Counted from the stretch's first letter, positions 52,752 through 62,946 are shown. The stretch is DNA of 64,000 nucleotides from Bergeyella porcorum (GCF_042427575.1 NZ_JBHMFD010000002.1:124001-188000); one strand, 5' to 3'. Notes: generated from the letters alone by a model not told the origin. Numbers and translations: made by a program.

Positions 52752-53646
52752 GAAAACATTAGTAGTCTTGGCAGGAGGCTTGGGCAGTCGCTACAACGGA
52801 CTAAAACAAATAGATGGCATCTACAACGGGTACACCATTTTGGAGTATTCGTTGTACGATGCACTTCAAGCAGGATTCACGCACTTTGTTCTCATCATCA
52901 ATGATAAAATCACAGACGCTTTTCAACACGATTTAAAGCAAAAAGTAGAATCTAAAGGAGGCGAAGTTCAGTTTGTGGTACAACACAGAGAGAGCTTCCT
53001 TCCAAAGGGGTACGATGCCACTTCTCGTGCCAAACCTTGGGGTACCGCCCACGCACTACTCTGTGCTTCTGAGTTGGTAAGCAATCCGTTTTTTGTCATC
53101 AACGCCGATGATTATTATGGCAAGGAAATCTATCAGTTGGCAAGCCAATATTTAGATAATGAATTGAAACAGAATAATATTGCCGTGCAGATAGCATTCC
53201 CGTTGGGAAAAACCCTTTCGGAAAGTGGAAGCGTTTCCCGAGGAATTTGTAAACTGAATGAGCAAAATGAATTGATTTCTGTAACGGAGCAAACCGCCAT
53301 CAGCAAGGAAGGAACGGATATTGTGGCTTGGGAAAATGACCAGAAAACAATACTGAACGAGTTGCAATTGGTTTCTATGAATTTTTGGGGCTTCAGTGCA
53401 GATATTTTTTCGTATTTTGAAACGGAATTTCAAGAATTTATAGCTGGTAATCCCTCCTCTAAGGCAGAATATATGCTGCCTGTGGTAGTGCAAACGCTGA
53501 TGGATAGAGGTGTATTGAAAGTTTTAGTAAACGAATCACCTTCGCAATGGATGGGTGTTACCTATGCCACCGACCGCGAGCTGATGTACCAGTTTTTGTC
53601 TGAACAGACCCAACAAGGAAATTATCCCGAAAGCCTATGGACCTAA
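52741..53646 (+). CDS. Sugar-1-phosphate nucleotidyltransferase
   Basis: The 301-residue enzyme starts at MSSKKT, overlapping the GH109-like stop by 11 nt; an ORF start 4 codons earlier is less likely. LAGGLGSRYNGLKQ is the nucleotide-binding signature, HALLCASEL and INADDYYG the metal/sugar-phosphate binding stretch. It joins a UTP (or dTTP) to a sugar-1-phosphate. Next to a GH109 and a sugar kinase, GalNAc-1-P or GlcNAc/MurNAc-1-P is the probable substrate. Confidence 0.85.
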   Translation: MSSKKTLVVLAGGLGSRYNGLKQIDGIYNGYTILEYSLYDALQAGFTHFVLIINDKITDAFQHDLKQKVESKGGEVQFVVQHRESFLPKGYDATSRAKPWGTAHALLCASELVSNPFFVINADDYYGKEIYQLASQYLDNELKQNNIAVQIAFPLGKTLSESGSVSRGICKLNEQNELISVTEQTAISKEGTDIVAWENDQKTILNELQLVSMNFWGFSADIFSYFETEFQEFIAGNPSSKAEYMLPVVVQTLMDRGVLKVLVNESPSQWMGVTYATDRELMYQFLSEQTQQGNYPESLWT

Positions 53647-54662
53647 CACCAATCTTAAACTGCTTTTTTGATGATGTTTCAGAGATAAAGGTATCTCCTA
53701 TTATTTCTGGGCATATCAATACCACTTTTCTAGTTCGGAATGGTAGTGAACAATTTGTTTTGCAGAAGGTTAATGCAGATGTATTTCCTCATCTGGAAGT
53801 TTTGGAAGAGAATCATCGTACTATTAATAGCATCTTGGAAGACAGCGATTATCCATTTAAAATTGTGAATTTTCAACCGACTTTAAAAGGAAATTATTTT
53901 GATGAATACGAAAAGGTTTGGCGTTTGCTCGGTTTTGTAAGCCAAGCTAAAACTTACCTAAAAGCCCCTAATGCTACTTTGATAAGAAAGGCAACACAAG
54001 CTTTTGGAACATTTTACAAGACCATCAATGCCCATTCGGATAGATATAAAATTCAAAATTCCTTGCCCGGATTTATAGATTTTGAACACAGAGCACATCA
54101 GTTTCGCGAAGCCTTGCAGAGAGCAAGCACCGCCCGACTAAAACAGGCAAGCCCACAGATAGCGTACGCTAAAAATTGCCTACCGCTGTTGGAGCATTGG
54201 AACACAATGATGAAGACAGAGCATCTGCCGAGTCGCATTATCCACGCAGACCCCAAAATAAGCAATGTCTTATTTGATGAAAAAGATGAAGTTTTAGCAA
54301 TTATCGACCTAGATACGCTGATGCCATCTACCATTTTGTATGATTTTGGCGATATGGTACGCTCTTATACCAACCTTGCCAATGAAGATGATACCGAAGC
54401 AGAGCAATGTTTTAGTCCAGAGTTTTATCACGCCGTGAAAGAAGGATTTTTGGAAGGCATTGGCGAGGAGTTGAAGCCTATTGAAAAGGAGTCTTTAGAC
54501 TATGCAGGGCGATGCGTTATTTTCGTGCAAGGGCTAAGGTTTCTCACCGATTTTCTGAATGGCGACTGCTATTATCACACGGATTATGAAACCCACAATC
54601 TGGATAGAACCCAAAATCAATTTCAGTTGCTACAAGAGCTGGAAGAGTTTCTTATGACTTAA
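53637..54662 (+). CDS. APH-fold sugar kinase (N-acetylhexosamine or MurNAc kinase type)
   Basis: The 341-residue protein has the aminoglycoside-phosphotransferase fold: HINTTFLV near the N-terminus, the catalytic loop IHADPKISNVLFD (Asp, Asn) and AIIDLDTLMPSTILYDFGDMV (the DxD metal site). Members include anomeric N-acetylhexosamine 1-kinases and AmgK-type MurNAc/GlcNAc kinases. It overlaps the nucleotidyltransferase by 10 nt, so the pair is made together. Together they could turn a released amino sugar into UDP-sugar. Confidence 0.88.
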   Translation: MDLTPILNCFFDDVSEIKVSPIISGHINTTFLVRNGSEQFVLQKVNADVFPHLEVLEENHRTINSILEDSDYPFKIVNFQPTLKGNYFDEYEKVWRLLGFVSQAKTYLKAPNATLIRKATQAFGTFYKTINAHSDRYKIQNSLPGFIDFEHRAHQFREALQRASTARLKQASPQIAYAKNCLPLLEHWNTMMKTEHLPSRIIHADPKISNVLFDEKDEVLAIIDLDTLMPSTILYDFGDMVRSYTNLANEDDTEAEQCFSPEFYHAVKEGFLEGIGEELKPIEKESLDYAGRCVIFVQGLRFLTDFLNGDCYYHTDYETHNLDRTQNQFQLLQELEEFLMT

Positions 54663-54665
54663 ATA

Positions 54666-54698
54666 AAATCGGAGAAGTTTCTTCAACTTCTCCGATTT
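54666..54698 (+). terminator. Terminator after the GH109 operon
   Basis: AAATCGGAGAAGTT pairs with AACTTCTCCGATTT (perfect 14 bp, 5-nt loop) immediately after the kinase stop codon. Confidence 0.9.
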
Positions 54699-54702
54699 CT
54701 CA

Positions 54703-55088
54703 ATTTATTTTTGAGGCATAATACTAAAAAATAGTTGTAGAAATCTTTGAAACATAGGCTAGCAAAGGCTTAGACAAAAGTTTTAGGAAACAAATCCCTC
54801 CAATATTCGCAAACGAAATTTTTATAATAATGCTTAAAAGTTTTGTGATGCCTAAGATGGAAGCCTATCATAATGGTAAGAACCTCCGCATCGGACATCG
54901 TACATTGGCGATTGCGAGTCTTTTTGATATCGCTACCAATACCGATTTTCTTTAATTTTCTGATTTCGGCATCAAGTTACCTCAATTTATTCATTTGTTT
55001 TTCAGTAGTTTCGGTGATTACTTCGCAGTTCTTTACAAAAATCATCTACTTTTACAAAAATATCCGTAACCTGCTCTCTCAAATTCAT
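54703..55088 (-). pseudogene. Degenerate IS982-family transposase N-terminal remnant
   Basis: From an ATG at 55086-55088 the minus strand reads MNLREQVTDIFVKVDDFCKE, then stops and shifts frame; the second frame gives SDAEVLTIMIGFHLRHHKTF followed by KHYYKNFVCEYWRDLFP, a classic IS982 N-terminal sequence, before another stop. About 120 codons of a roughly 290-residue transposase remain; the catalytic domain is gone. Flanking inverted repeats were not found. It resembles elements common in Riemerella and other Weeksellaceae. Confidence 0.8.
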
Positions 55089-55224
55089 AGGTAATAATTC
55101 GGTTTATATATTTAATTTTCAAAATTTTAAACATACAAATCATTACCTTTTTTTGCAAATATTTTTTTATTTTTCTTATCCCGAACTCAGGTTATTTATT
55201 TAAAGGTTACTTTTTTAGTATCAT

Positions 55225-55413
55225 TCACTCCAGTGAAAAGCCCGTCCGACACTTCAGTGAGAGAAAACACTCCAGTGAAAAGCCCGCCCGACACTTCGGT
55301 GAGGGAAAACACTCCAGTGAAAAGCCTATCCGATGCTTCGGTGAGGGAAAACACTCCAGTGAAAAGCCTGTCCAATGCTTCGGTGAGCAAAAACACTCCA
55401 GTGAAAAGCCTGT
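55225..55413. repeat. 42-bp minisatellite, about four and a half copies
   Basis: Units of 42 bp starting CACTCCAGTGAAAAGCC begin at 55225, 55267, 55309, 55351 and 55393 (last partial), with substitutions among copies. Because 42 is a multiple of three, both strands stay open and translate as 14-residue repeats (NTPVKSLSDASVRE-like). No start context or homology supports a real gene. The array lies between the IS982 remnant and alaS. Confidence 0.95.
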
Positions 55414-55504
55414 TTTTACTTTCGTTTTATCTATTAATAGGAATGAACGCTCTACAAATATAAAAAATATCTAAAAAAAACTAAAATGCTGGAAACGAAA
55501 TAAA

Positions 55505-55531
55505 AAAAGGCAACTTTTTAGGTTGCCTTTT
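55505..55531 (-). terminator. Terminator after alaS
   Basis: AAAAGGCAAC (55505-55514) pairs with GTTGCCTTTT (55522-55531) 20 nt beyond the alaS stop. Confidence 0.85.
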
Positions 55532-55550
55532 TGTGTATGAAATATTCTAA

Positions 55551-58148
55551 TTAAATCGCTTTTGCTTTTTGTAGAGCGTTGTCTAATCCTGCGAGGTTTT
55601 TACCACCTGCGGTTGCAAAGCCTGGGTTTCCACCGCCGCCGCCTTGTATTTCTTTGGCTAGGTCTTTTACGATGTTGCCCGCGTGGTATTGTGCTTCTAA
55701 ATCTTCTGAAACTCCTACCGAAATCATTGGTTTTTCGCCTGCGTCAGACAAAATGATGATTACCGAGGTTGGCAGGTCTTTTTTCAGTTGGAAAACGATG
55801 TCTTTTACCGAGGCTGCATCAAGCGAGGTGCGTTTTACCAAAAGTTGTTTATCTCCTGCCTGAACAAACTCGTTTTTCCAGTTTTGGATTTCGCCTTTGG
55901 CTTTTTCTTTCTTCATCGCTTCGAGTTCGGCTTTTAAAGCAGCGTTTTCGTCCAAAATTTTCTCTACAGATTTTACCAAATCTTTTGATTTTAATACTTC
56001 TGTAAGTTTTTCGGTTTGGTGTTCTATATTGTAGAAATACTCTCGTACTTTATCTCTCGTGATGGCTTCTACACGGCGGATACCTGCGGCTACGGCTCCT
56101 TCAGAAACGATTTTGAAATACCAGATATCGCCTGTGTTTTTCACGTGCGTACCTCCACAAAGTTCTTTGCTGTCGCCAAACTGTATCATACGCACCTCAT
56201 TGCCATATTTTTCGCCAAAAAGTGCCATTGCACCAGCGTCTAATGCTTGTTGCATCGAGATTTTGCGGTATTCTTGCAAGTCTATTTTTTGCTGAATGCG
56301 TTTGTTTACTTTGGCTTCTACTTCGCAAAGTTCTTCATTGGTCATTTTTTGGAAATGTGAGAAGTCAAAACGCAACGAGTCCGTATCTACCTTAGACCCT
56401 CTTTGCTCTACGTGTGTTCCTAAAACCTCTCTCAACGCTTGGTGTAGGAGGTGGGTAGCGGTGTGGTTTGCCGCCGTAAGTTCGCGTGCTTTTACCTCTG
56501 CCTTAAATGGGTCGGTGAGGTTTTCTGGTAATGTATCGGTGATGTGGATGATGAGGTTGTTTTCCTTTTTGGTATCGCGGATGTATATCACACCTCCGTT
56601 GGCACTTTCCAAAACACCTTTGTCACCTACCTGACCACCGCCTTCTGGATAAAACGGGGTGGTGTTAAATACCAATTGGTAGAGAGTGCCATCTTTTTGG
56701 CTTTCTACTTTTCGGTATTTGGTGATGCGTACGATGCTTTCTAAAATATCGTATCCGATAAACTCGGTTTCTTCGTCGTCGCGTAAAACTACCCAATCGT
56801 CTGTTTTCATTTGAGCAGCAGCACGCGAGCGTTCTTTTTGTTTTTGTAGGTTTTCTTCAAAGCCTTTTTCGTCGAGTGTAAAGCCTTTTTCTGCTAAAAT
56901 CAAAGCGGTAAGGTCTATCGGGAAACCGTAAGTATCGTAGAGTTCGAACGCTTTAGCACCCGAAATTTCTTTTTCGGTAGCGTTGTTCATCATTGCATCG
57001 AGCATTAAAAGACCCTGTTCTAAAGTTCGGAGGAATGATGCTTCTTCTTCTTTGATAACATTTTCTACTAAATGCTGTTGTTTTTGAAGTTCTGGGAAAG
57101 CGTCTCCCATTTGGAACACGAGCGTACGCACCAATTGGTAGATAAACGGTTCTTTTTGGTCTAAGAAGGTAAAACCATAGCGAATAGCTCTTCTCAAAAT
57201 ACGACGGATTACATAGCCGGCTCCGTTGTTTGAAGGCAACTGTCCGTCTGCAATGGCAAACGATACGGCACGGATATGGTCAACAATTACACGAATTGCA
57301 ATGTCTTTTTCGTCTTCTAATTTTCCAGTATATTTCTTTCCTGAAATTTCCTCTACTTTTTTGATCAGCGGGGTGAAAACATCGGTGTCGTAGTTAGAAG
57401 ATTTGCCTTGTAATGCCATACACAGACGCTCGAATCCCATTCCGGTATCGATGTGTTTTGCAGGGAGAGCTTCTAGTGAGCCGTCTGCCTTGCGGTTGTA
57501 TTGCATAAACACCAAGTTCCAAATTTCTACCACTTGCGGGTGGTCTTGGTTTACCAATTCTCTTCCAGAAACTTTGGCTTTTTCTTCAGGGCTTCTCAAA
57601 TCTACGTGGATTTCAGAACAAGGCCCACACGGCCCTTGGTCGCCCATTTCCCAAAAGTTGTCTTTTTTGTTTCCGTTGATGATGCGGTCTTCGGCAATGT
57701 GTGCTTTCCAGAAGTCGTATGCCTCTTGGTCGCGTTCGAGGTTTTCCGAAGCATCGCCCTCAAAGATGGTTACATAGATATTCTCTTTCGGGATTTGATA
57801 TACTTCGGTAAGCAATTCCCACGCCCACGCAATAGCGTCTTTTTTGAAATAATCACCAAAAGACCAGTTGCCAAGCATCTCAAACATCGTGTGGTGGTAG
57901 GTATCGCGGCCTACATCGTCTAGGTCGTTGTGTTTTCCGGATACTCTAAGGCATTTTTGGGTATCGGCAATACGCGTAGCAGATGGTTCTTTGTATCCGA
58001 GGAAAAAATCTTTAAACTGTGTCATTCCCGAGTTGGAAAACATCAGTGTAGGGTCGTCTTTCAAAACGATAGGAGCCGAAGGTACAATCTGGTGTCCTTT
58101 GCTCTTGAAAAAGTCTAAATACTTTTGTCTTATTTCTTGTGAGGTCAT
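55551..58148 (-). CDS. alaS: Alanyl-tRNA synthetase
   Basis: This 865-residue class II synthetase charges tRNA-Ala. It has the catalytic domain (PTLMFSNSGMTQFKDFFLG near the start), the editing domain with zinc motif HTATHLLHQAL and CGGTHV, and the C-terminal DHHA1-like domain with GGGGGNPGFATAGG. Length is in the normal range. Some flavobacterial relatives begin slightly later; the ATG at 58148 fits MTSQEIRQKYLDFF. Confidence 0.97.
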   Translation of the reverse strand: MTSQEIRQKYLDFFKSKGHQIVPSAPIVLKDDPTLMFSNSGMTQFKDFFLGYKEPSATRIADTQKCLRVSGKHNDLDDVGRDTYHHTMFEMLGNWSFGDYFKKDAIAWAWELLTEVYQIPKENIYVTIFEGDASENLERDQEAYDFWKAHIAEDRIINGNKKDNFWEMGDQGPCGPCSEIHVDLRSPEEKAKVSGRELVNQDHPQVVEIWNLVFMQYNRKADGSLEALPAKHIDTGMGFERLCMALQGKSSNYDTDVFTPLIKKVEEISGKKYTGKLEDEKDIAIRVIVDHIRAVSFAIADGQLPSNNGAGYVIRRILRRAIRYGFTFLDQKEPFIYQLVRTLVFQMGDAFPELQKQQHLVENVIKEEEASFLRTLEQGLLMLDAMMNNATEKEISGAKAFELYDTYGFPIDLTALILAEKGFTLDEKGFEENLQKQKERSRAAAQMKTDDWVVLRDDEETEFIGYDILESIVRITKYRKVESQKDGTLYQLVFNTTPFYPEGGGQVGDKGVLESANGGVIYIRDTKKENNLIIHITDTLPENLTDPFKAEVKARELTAANHTATHLLHQALREVLGTHVEQRGSKVDTDSLRFDFSHFQKMTNEELCEVEAKVNKRIQQKIDLQEYRKISMQQALDAGAMALFGEKYGNEVRMIQFGDSKELCGGTHVKNTGDIWYFKIVSEGAVAAGIRRVEAITRDKVREYFYNIEHQTEKLTEVLKSKDLVKSVEKILDENAALKAELEAMKKEKAKGEIQNWKNEFVQAGDKQLLVKRTSLDAASVKDIVFQLKKDLPTSVIIILSDAGEKPMISVGVSEDLEAQYHAGNIVKDLAKEIQGGGGGNPGFATAGGKNLAGLDNALQKAKAI

Positions 58149-58304
58149 ATTTTAGTTGATAGTTATTGGCTGATAGTTGATGGTTTTTTGTTGTTTTAAT
58201 TTTACCTTTTTACTATAAATATCATTCTGCAAAAATAGGGAATTAATATGGTATTCCTATACAGATGGACTAATCCTATGGGGAATTTCCTTCATTAAAA
58301 ATCT

Positions 58305-60512
58305 TTATAGTTTAAACTCTAATTTCACATTGAAAAACCTTCCGGTAAGCCTTACTGGAACGGGATATATAAAATTGGTACTTACATCTGACACCCATTG
58401 GCTTGCCACTGTATTCTGAATATTAAACGCATTAAAAATCTGTACGCCTAAGGTGAGCTCTCGGAAGTTTTTCCAAAACGGACTAGTAGCCTTAAAGTCT
58501 TTTCCATCGATAAAGACTTTGGACAATCCTATATCCACTCTTTTATAAGATGGCAATGTTCTTTGGAAGGTATATGGAGCACTAAAATCTGGAAGATTGG
58601 TTGCTGGGTCTATACTGATGGGCGTTCCTGTAGGAAGCCCGTTGGCATACACCAAAGTCAGGTTCACCCGCATACTTGGGAACTTCGGCATATAATCTTG
58701 ATAGAACATCGATAGCCTTAGCCTTTGGTCTGTAGGGCGAGGAATGTAGCCTTGTTGCTCTATATTCTCAAAAACGCGTGCATAGCTGGCAGAAATCCAA
58801 GAATCTACCCCTGGTACAAACTCACCAAAGAGCCTTGCATCTACACCATAGGCATATCCCGTAGCATTGTTCTTCCCAGAATATCGGGTACGCACATTAT
58901 CTATATAATAGGGTATCAATCTATCCATTTTCTTATAATATGCCTCTGTAGTAAGCTTGAATGGGCGATTCATCATCTTAAATTCATAATCATTTGCTAA
59001 GATGATTTGATAAGAACGCTGGGCTTTAATATCGGCATTAAAACTTCCTGATAAGTCTTTAATCTCCTTATAAAAGGGAGCTTGATAATACACTCCACCA
59101 GATAGCTTAAAGAGCATATCTGCTTCCCAATCTGGTTTTATAGCCAGCTGAACGCGTGGGCTAAATAATGTTTCTTTGTTAAAAGACCAATTCTGTGCTC
59201 TTACACCTCCATTAAGGAACATTTTATTTGCCCCCCAATAAAATTTCTTTGAAAACTGTGCATAGGCAGATACCCTTTGAGGTGAGATACTATTCTCTCC
59301 ACGGATATTGTATTTCATTGTCAAATCTGAAATATCTAAGCTCCCCGGATTGGTCCAATCCCTTGGCTTTGAGTAGCCCAGATAATCTACAAACTGCCAC
59401 TCATTAGTAAGGTCTTGTATTTTTTCCTTTTCATACTTTACGCCCAGTTCAAAATCGGTATTAGGGTCTGGGGAAAATATTGCTCTTAGCTGACTTCCAA
59501 AAGTGCGTACCAATAAATCATTCCTTGCGTGGTCTATCTGTCCCCCAATATCATAGGTAGTAATAGGATTATCATTTTCATCATAAGCCTGAAGCATATA
59601 GCCTGAATTAATGGTATAGTATTCTCGTTCTCGGTTTTGGTAAGCAAAATTATCTAGTGAGAAACTCCATTTTTTATTGGGTTTAAAATGAATAGATGCC
59701 GTACCCATCATATTGCGATATTGGTCATCTTCCCTACCAGCATAGTAAACTGAAAGACACATAGGTCTTTGTAGTGAACCAAAATCTACATCTTTCTTCT
59801 TTGGCATCATTTCATAATCATTCTTAGAGTAATATCCTATGAAAGACAATTGCCATTGCGGATTGATTTTATAGTTAATATAAGACTGCACATCCATATA
59901 CTGAGGATTAAAATCTGTATCCTCATTCAGGGTATTAAGTACCAGATTGGTATTTCTGTATCGGGCAGAGACTAGGGCAGATAGTTTTTTATCCTTAGAA
60001 GCAAATCCCGTAGTGAGCCTACCTCCTATAAGACTTGCTTCACCACTTAGTTCAAATTTTTCTGGTTGCCGATAATAGATATTTAATGCCGAAGCCATTT
60101 TATCACCATACTTTGCTTCAAATCCACCTGCCGAGAAGTTAATAGCAGCCACCATATCGGGATTAATGATACTCATCCCCTCTTGCTGTGAATTTCTTAT
60201 TAGAAATGGGCGATAGATTTCAATATCATTAATATAAATCAGATTTTCATCATAGTTTCCTCCCCGCACCATATACTGCGAAGATAGTTCAGTATTAGAA
60301 TTAACAGAAGGTAGGGTTTTGATGAGCCCTTCTATCCCCCCAGATATAGAACTCACCTGCCTTGCTTCCTTAGCCGATAGCTCTACGGCGGTAAGGTCGG
60401 TTACTTTAGGTTTAGCTTTCTTTTGGAAAATAATTTCTTCAATTTCTTTCTCCTTTTCCTGTGCAAAAACCATTGCAGGAAGCAGGGCAATGAGGGTATA
60501 TATCTTTTTCAT
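58305..60512 (-). CDS. TonB-dependent outer-membrane receptor
   Basis: The 735-residue protein has a signal peptide, a TonB-box-like EIEEIIFQKK at about 21-30, a plug domain (about 50-160: IEGLIKTLPSVNSNTELSSQYMVRGG split by strands, then INFSAGGFEAKYGDKMASALNI) and a barrel ending FFNVKLEFKL. The ligand is unknown. It is not of the SusC class. It lies 49 nt after kdsA in the same direction, possibly in one transcript. Confidence 0.9.
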   Translation of the reverse strand: MKKIYTLIALLPAMVFAQEKEKEIEEIIFQKKAKPKVTDLTAVELSAKEARQVSSISGGIEGLIKTLPSVNSNTELSSQYMVRGGNYDENLIYINDIEIYRPFLIRNSQQEGMSIINPDMVAAINFSAGGFEAKYGDKMASALNIYYRQPEKFELSGEASLIGGRLTTGFASKDKKLSALVSARYRNTNLVLNTLNEDTDFNPQYMDVQSYINYKINPQWQLSFIGYYSKNDYEMMPKKKDVDFGSLQRPMCLSVYYAGREDDQYRNMMGTASIHFKPNKKWSFSLDNFAYQNREREYYTINSGYMLQAYDENDNPITTYDIGGQIDHARNDLLVRTFGSQLRAIFSPDPNTDFELGVKYEKEKIQDLTNEWQFVDYLGYSKPRDWTNPGSLDISDLTMKYNIRGENSISPQRVSAYAQFSKKFYWGANKMFLNGGVRAQNWSFNKETLFSPRVQLAIKPDWEADMLFKLSGGVYYQAPFYKEIKDLSGSFNADIKAQRSYQIILANDYEFKMMNRPFKLTTEAYYKKMDRLIPYYIDNVRTRYSGKNNATGYAYGVDARLFGEFVPGVDSWISASYARVFENIEQQGYIPRPTDQRLRLSMFYQDYMPKFPSMRVNLTLVYANGLPTGTPISIDPATNLPDFSAPYTFQRTLPSYKRVDIGLSKVFIDGKDFKATSPFWKNFRELTLGVQIFNAFNIQNTVASQWVSDVSTNFIYPVPVRLTGRFFNVKLEFKL

Positions 60513-60561
60513 TGAAAGTAAATAGAGGTTGAGAGTTAAGGATTAGGCTTCGAAACTTTAA

Positions 60562-61371
60562 CTATATGATTGCTTCTCTTATCCTTGTTAGTTTTTCTAA
60601 CAAAGCATCTAATTGTGCCAATGGCAACATATTAGCACCATCAGACTTAGCTTCTGATGGATTAGGGTGCGTTTCTATAAACAATCCATCTGCTCCTACT
60701 GCAATACCTGCTTTGGCAATTGTCTCAATCAACTGAGGTTTACCTCCTGTAACGCCACTTTCTTGGTTAGGCTGCTGTAGAGAGTGGGTAACATCTAGGA
60801 TTACAGGGGCATACTGCTGCATTGTAGGAATACCACGGAAATCCACCACCAAATCTGTGTACCCAAAGGAGTTCCCCCTCTCGATGATGGCAACTTTATC
60901 ATTCCCTGAATCTAAAACCTTTTGTACGGCAAACTTCATTGCTTCAGGGGAGAGAAATTGTCCTTTCTTCAAAGTTACACATTTATTAGTTTTGGCAGCG
61001 GCAACCAGCAAATCGGTCTGGCGAACCAGAAACGCAGGGATTTGCAATACATCTACAAACTGAGCCGCCAAGGCAGCGTGTTCGTTTTCGTGGATATCGG
61101 TAGTAGTAGGAATACCGAAGGTCTCCCCTACTTTCCTTAAGATTTCTAAAGCTTTTTCATCCCCAATCCCTGTAAAAGAATCCACTCGGGAACGATTGGC
61201 TTTCTTAAAACTTCCCTTGAAAATGTAAGGGATTTTATATTTATCCGAAAGCTTCACAATAGTTTCTGCAATCTGCATTGCCATTGCTTCATCTTCAATG
61301 GCACAAGGCCCTGCCACTAGAAAAAAGTTTTGGGAGTCTTTATATTGAATATTATCTAAATGCTGTATCAT
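60562..61371 (-). CDS. kdsA: 3-deoxy-D-manno-octulosonate 8-phosphate synthase
   Basis: The 269-residue enzyme condenses arabinose-5-phosphate and phosphoenolpyruvate into KDO-8-P for lipopolysaccharide. Visible motifs are FLVAGPCAIED, FKGSFKKANRSR, TTTDIHE, LVRQTDLLVAAA and the late segment FIETHPNPSEAKSDG. Its length is normal. It lies between the TonB receptor and the membrane glycosyltransferase-like genes. Confidence 0.96.
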   Translation of the reverse strand: MIQHLDNIQYKDSQNFFLVAGPCAIEDEAMAMQIAETIVKLSDKYKIPYIFKGSFKKANRSRVDSFTGIGDEKALEILRKVGETFGIPTTTDIHENEHAALAAQFVDVLQIPAFLVRQTDLLVAAAKTNKCVTLKKGQFLSPEAMKFAVQKVLDSGNDKVAIIERGNSFGYTDLVVDFRGIPTMQQYAPVILDVTHSLQQPNQESGVTGGKPQLIETIAKAGIAVGADGLFIETHPNPSEAKSDGANMLPLAQLDALLEKLTRIREAII

Positions 61372-61401
61372 TTTGGGTTTGTATTTTATCGTTAAACATT
61401 G

Positions 61402-62892
61402 CTATCTCACCCTTTCATAAAGGTTATAATCTGTTCCAGATGGTTTTATTTTGTATATTTTTTCTAAAATTTTGTTATCACTTTCCAGATGCTGGTCTAT
61501 TCTATATTCTTTTAAGAGTTTATAATGTGTTTTATAGTACTGGGCATTTTCCCCTTGATATAAATCTCTATAAGAGAGCAGATATTTAGGCTTCCTAGTC
61601 TTCACTGTGTTAATCCAGTAGTTGGGTTTATCTTTCTTTATTTCTGCTTGTATTGCCTTATCTACCAATCCTACTTCATCTATGGTTTTCAGCTGAGAAT
61701 AATACGGAACATAGCCTGCTGGCTCTAATAAAATCCATTGGTTTTTATCTTTTTCATATTGATTAAGAAACAATCCTATACTCCTACGGTAGTTCCACTC
61801 ACCATTACCTGTGGCTATGGAGTGTACCGTCTGGAAAGCTAGCATTGGCAAGATATAGAATACCATTAGCAAAGATAGCCAAAGGTTCCTTTTCTCTTTT
61901 TGCTCTAAGATGAATACCAAAACTGGCACGAATAATAGAATCTGAGGCACCCAATAGTACCAATCAAAGTAGCTTCTCTGGGAAAGGAAAATGAATTGCT
62001 TCACCCAAGCGAAGATGAAAATCATATAAAGGTAGATATTGCGTTCTTCCTTTTGCCTCACTAGAAAAACGAAGCATACCAACTCAAAAGTAAGGACTAA
62101 AATAGTGTAAGGATTGAAGCTCCCTGGCAGCTTGAGCATTCCCCAATAGTTTCCTAAATTGGATAAGAAAGCATCTACATTCTGCTGAAAGGTATAAGTA
62201 GCATCGTAAGTAGTTTTCTTCGCCACAATGGTATTATTCACCACCTCGTGAAAGTAAAACCAATTAAAACTCAATACAACGACAACGCCTAAGACCCCAC
62301 CAAGAATATAGCTCCAATTGAGTTTCTTATTCCAAACCAAATCTACCAAGAATACAATGCCAAGGAATATCGCCGTATCTATTCTCGTAAAGAGAATGAG
62401 AATGGGTAAGATGATTAAAGCCCATTGTTTCCTTTGTGCAAAGCCAAAGTATAATAAACTCATTTCAAGGAAGAATAAAATACCATATTCCATTCCTAAA
62501 ATAGAAATCTTAATGGCAGGTGGTAAAATTCCGAATAAGAAAATCAATAAAGCCTGATGCACAGGGGTCTTTAAAACCAATTTGGATAGAAAATAACTCC
62601 CCAAAGTAAACAATAGGGAATTGAATATCAGAATAGGATAGATGAAATATTCTTTCCCAAAAATCAAATTGAATAAATACGAAACAAAAACATATAAATG
62701 TGTGGTGGACGCTGATATTTTGGTATCACCATTGAAGCCTATCACACCATAGTCTAAAAGATTCTGTGCTACACGCCAAGTGATAAAGGCATCTTCCTGA
62801 ATGTGGTGCGTGAGTAAAAACACCAGCTTAAATACCACTGTGAATATCACCGCATAGATGGGTAACTTCATCAAACTATTTTCTTTTTTCAT
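61402..62892 (-). CDS. Multi-spanning GT-C-type glycosyltransferase-like membrane protein
   Basis: The 496-residue protein has about ten hydrophobic helices. Near the N-terminus an acidic HHIQEDAFITWRVAQNLL lies after helix 1, the position of the acidic catalytic residues in GT-C enzymes (protein O-mannosyltransferase type). The C-terminal part is soluble (about 420-496). It likely transfers a lipid-linked sugar to an envelope acceptor. It lies 30 nt upstream of kdsA in the same direction and 54 nt after the DUF2723 gene. Confidence 0.6.
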   Translation of the reverse strand: MKKENSLMKLPIYAVIFTVVFKLVFLLTHHIQEDAFITWRVAQNLLDYGVIGFNGDTKISASTTHLYVFVSYLFNLIFGKEYFIYPILIFNSLLFTLGSYFLSKLVLKTPVHQALLIFLFGILPPAIKISILGMEYGILFFLEMSLLYFGFAQRKQWALIILPILILFTRIDTAIFLGIVFLVDLVWNKKLNWSYILGGVLGVVVVLSFNWFYFHEVVNNTIVAKKTTYDATYTFQQNVDAFLSNLGNYWGMLKLPGSFNPYTILVLTFELVCFVFLVRQKEERNIYLYMIFIFAWVKQFIFLSQRSYFDWYYWVPQILLFVPVLVFILEQKEKRNLWLSLLMVFYILPMLAFQTVHSIATGNGEWNYRRSIGLFLNQYEKDKNQWILLEPAGYVPYYSQLKTIDEVGLVDKAIQAEIKKDKPNYWINTVKTRKPKYLLSYRDLYQGENAQYYKTHYKLLKEYRIDQHLESDNKILEKIYKIKPSGTDYNLYERVR

Positions 62893-62946
62893 CTATCTAA
62901 TGTTCTATTCTATATTATACTTATGCTCAGTAAAATGGCTACTATC

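Noticed and set aside
55196..55463. Open frames on both strands across the 42-bp repeat
   Set aside because: Both are explained by a 42-bp unit divisible by three; no start context, signal or homology supports translation.
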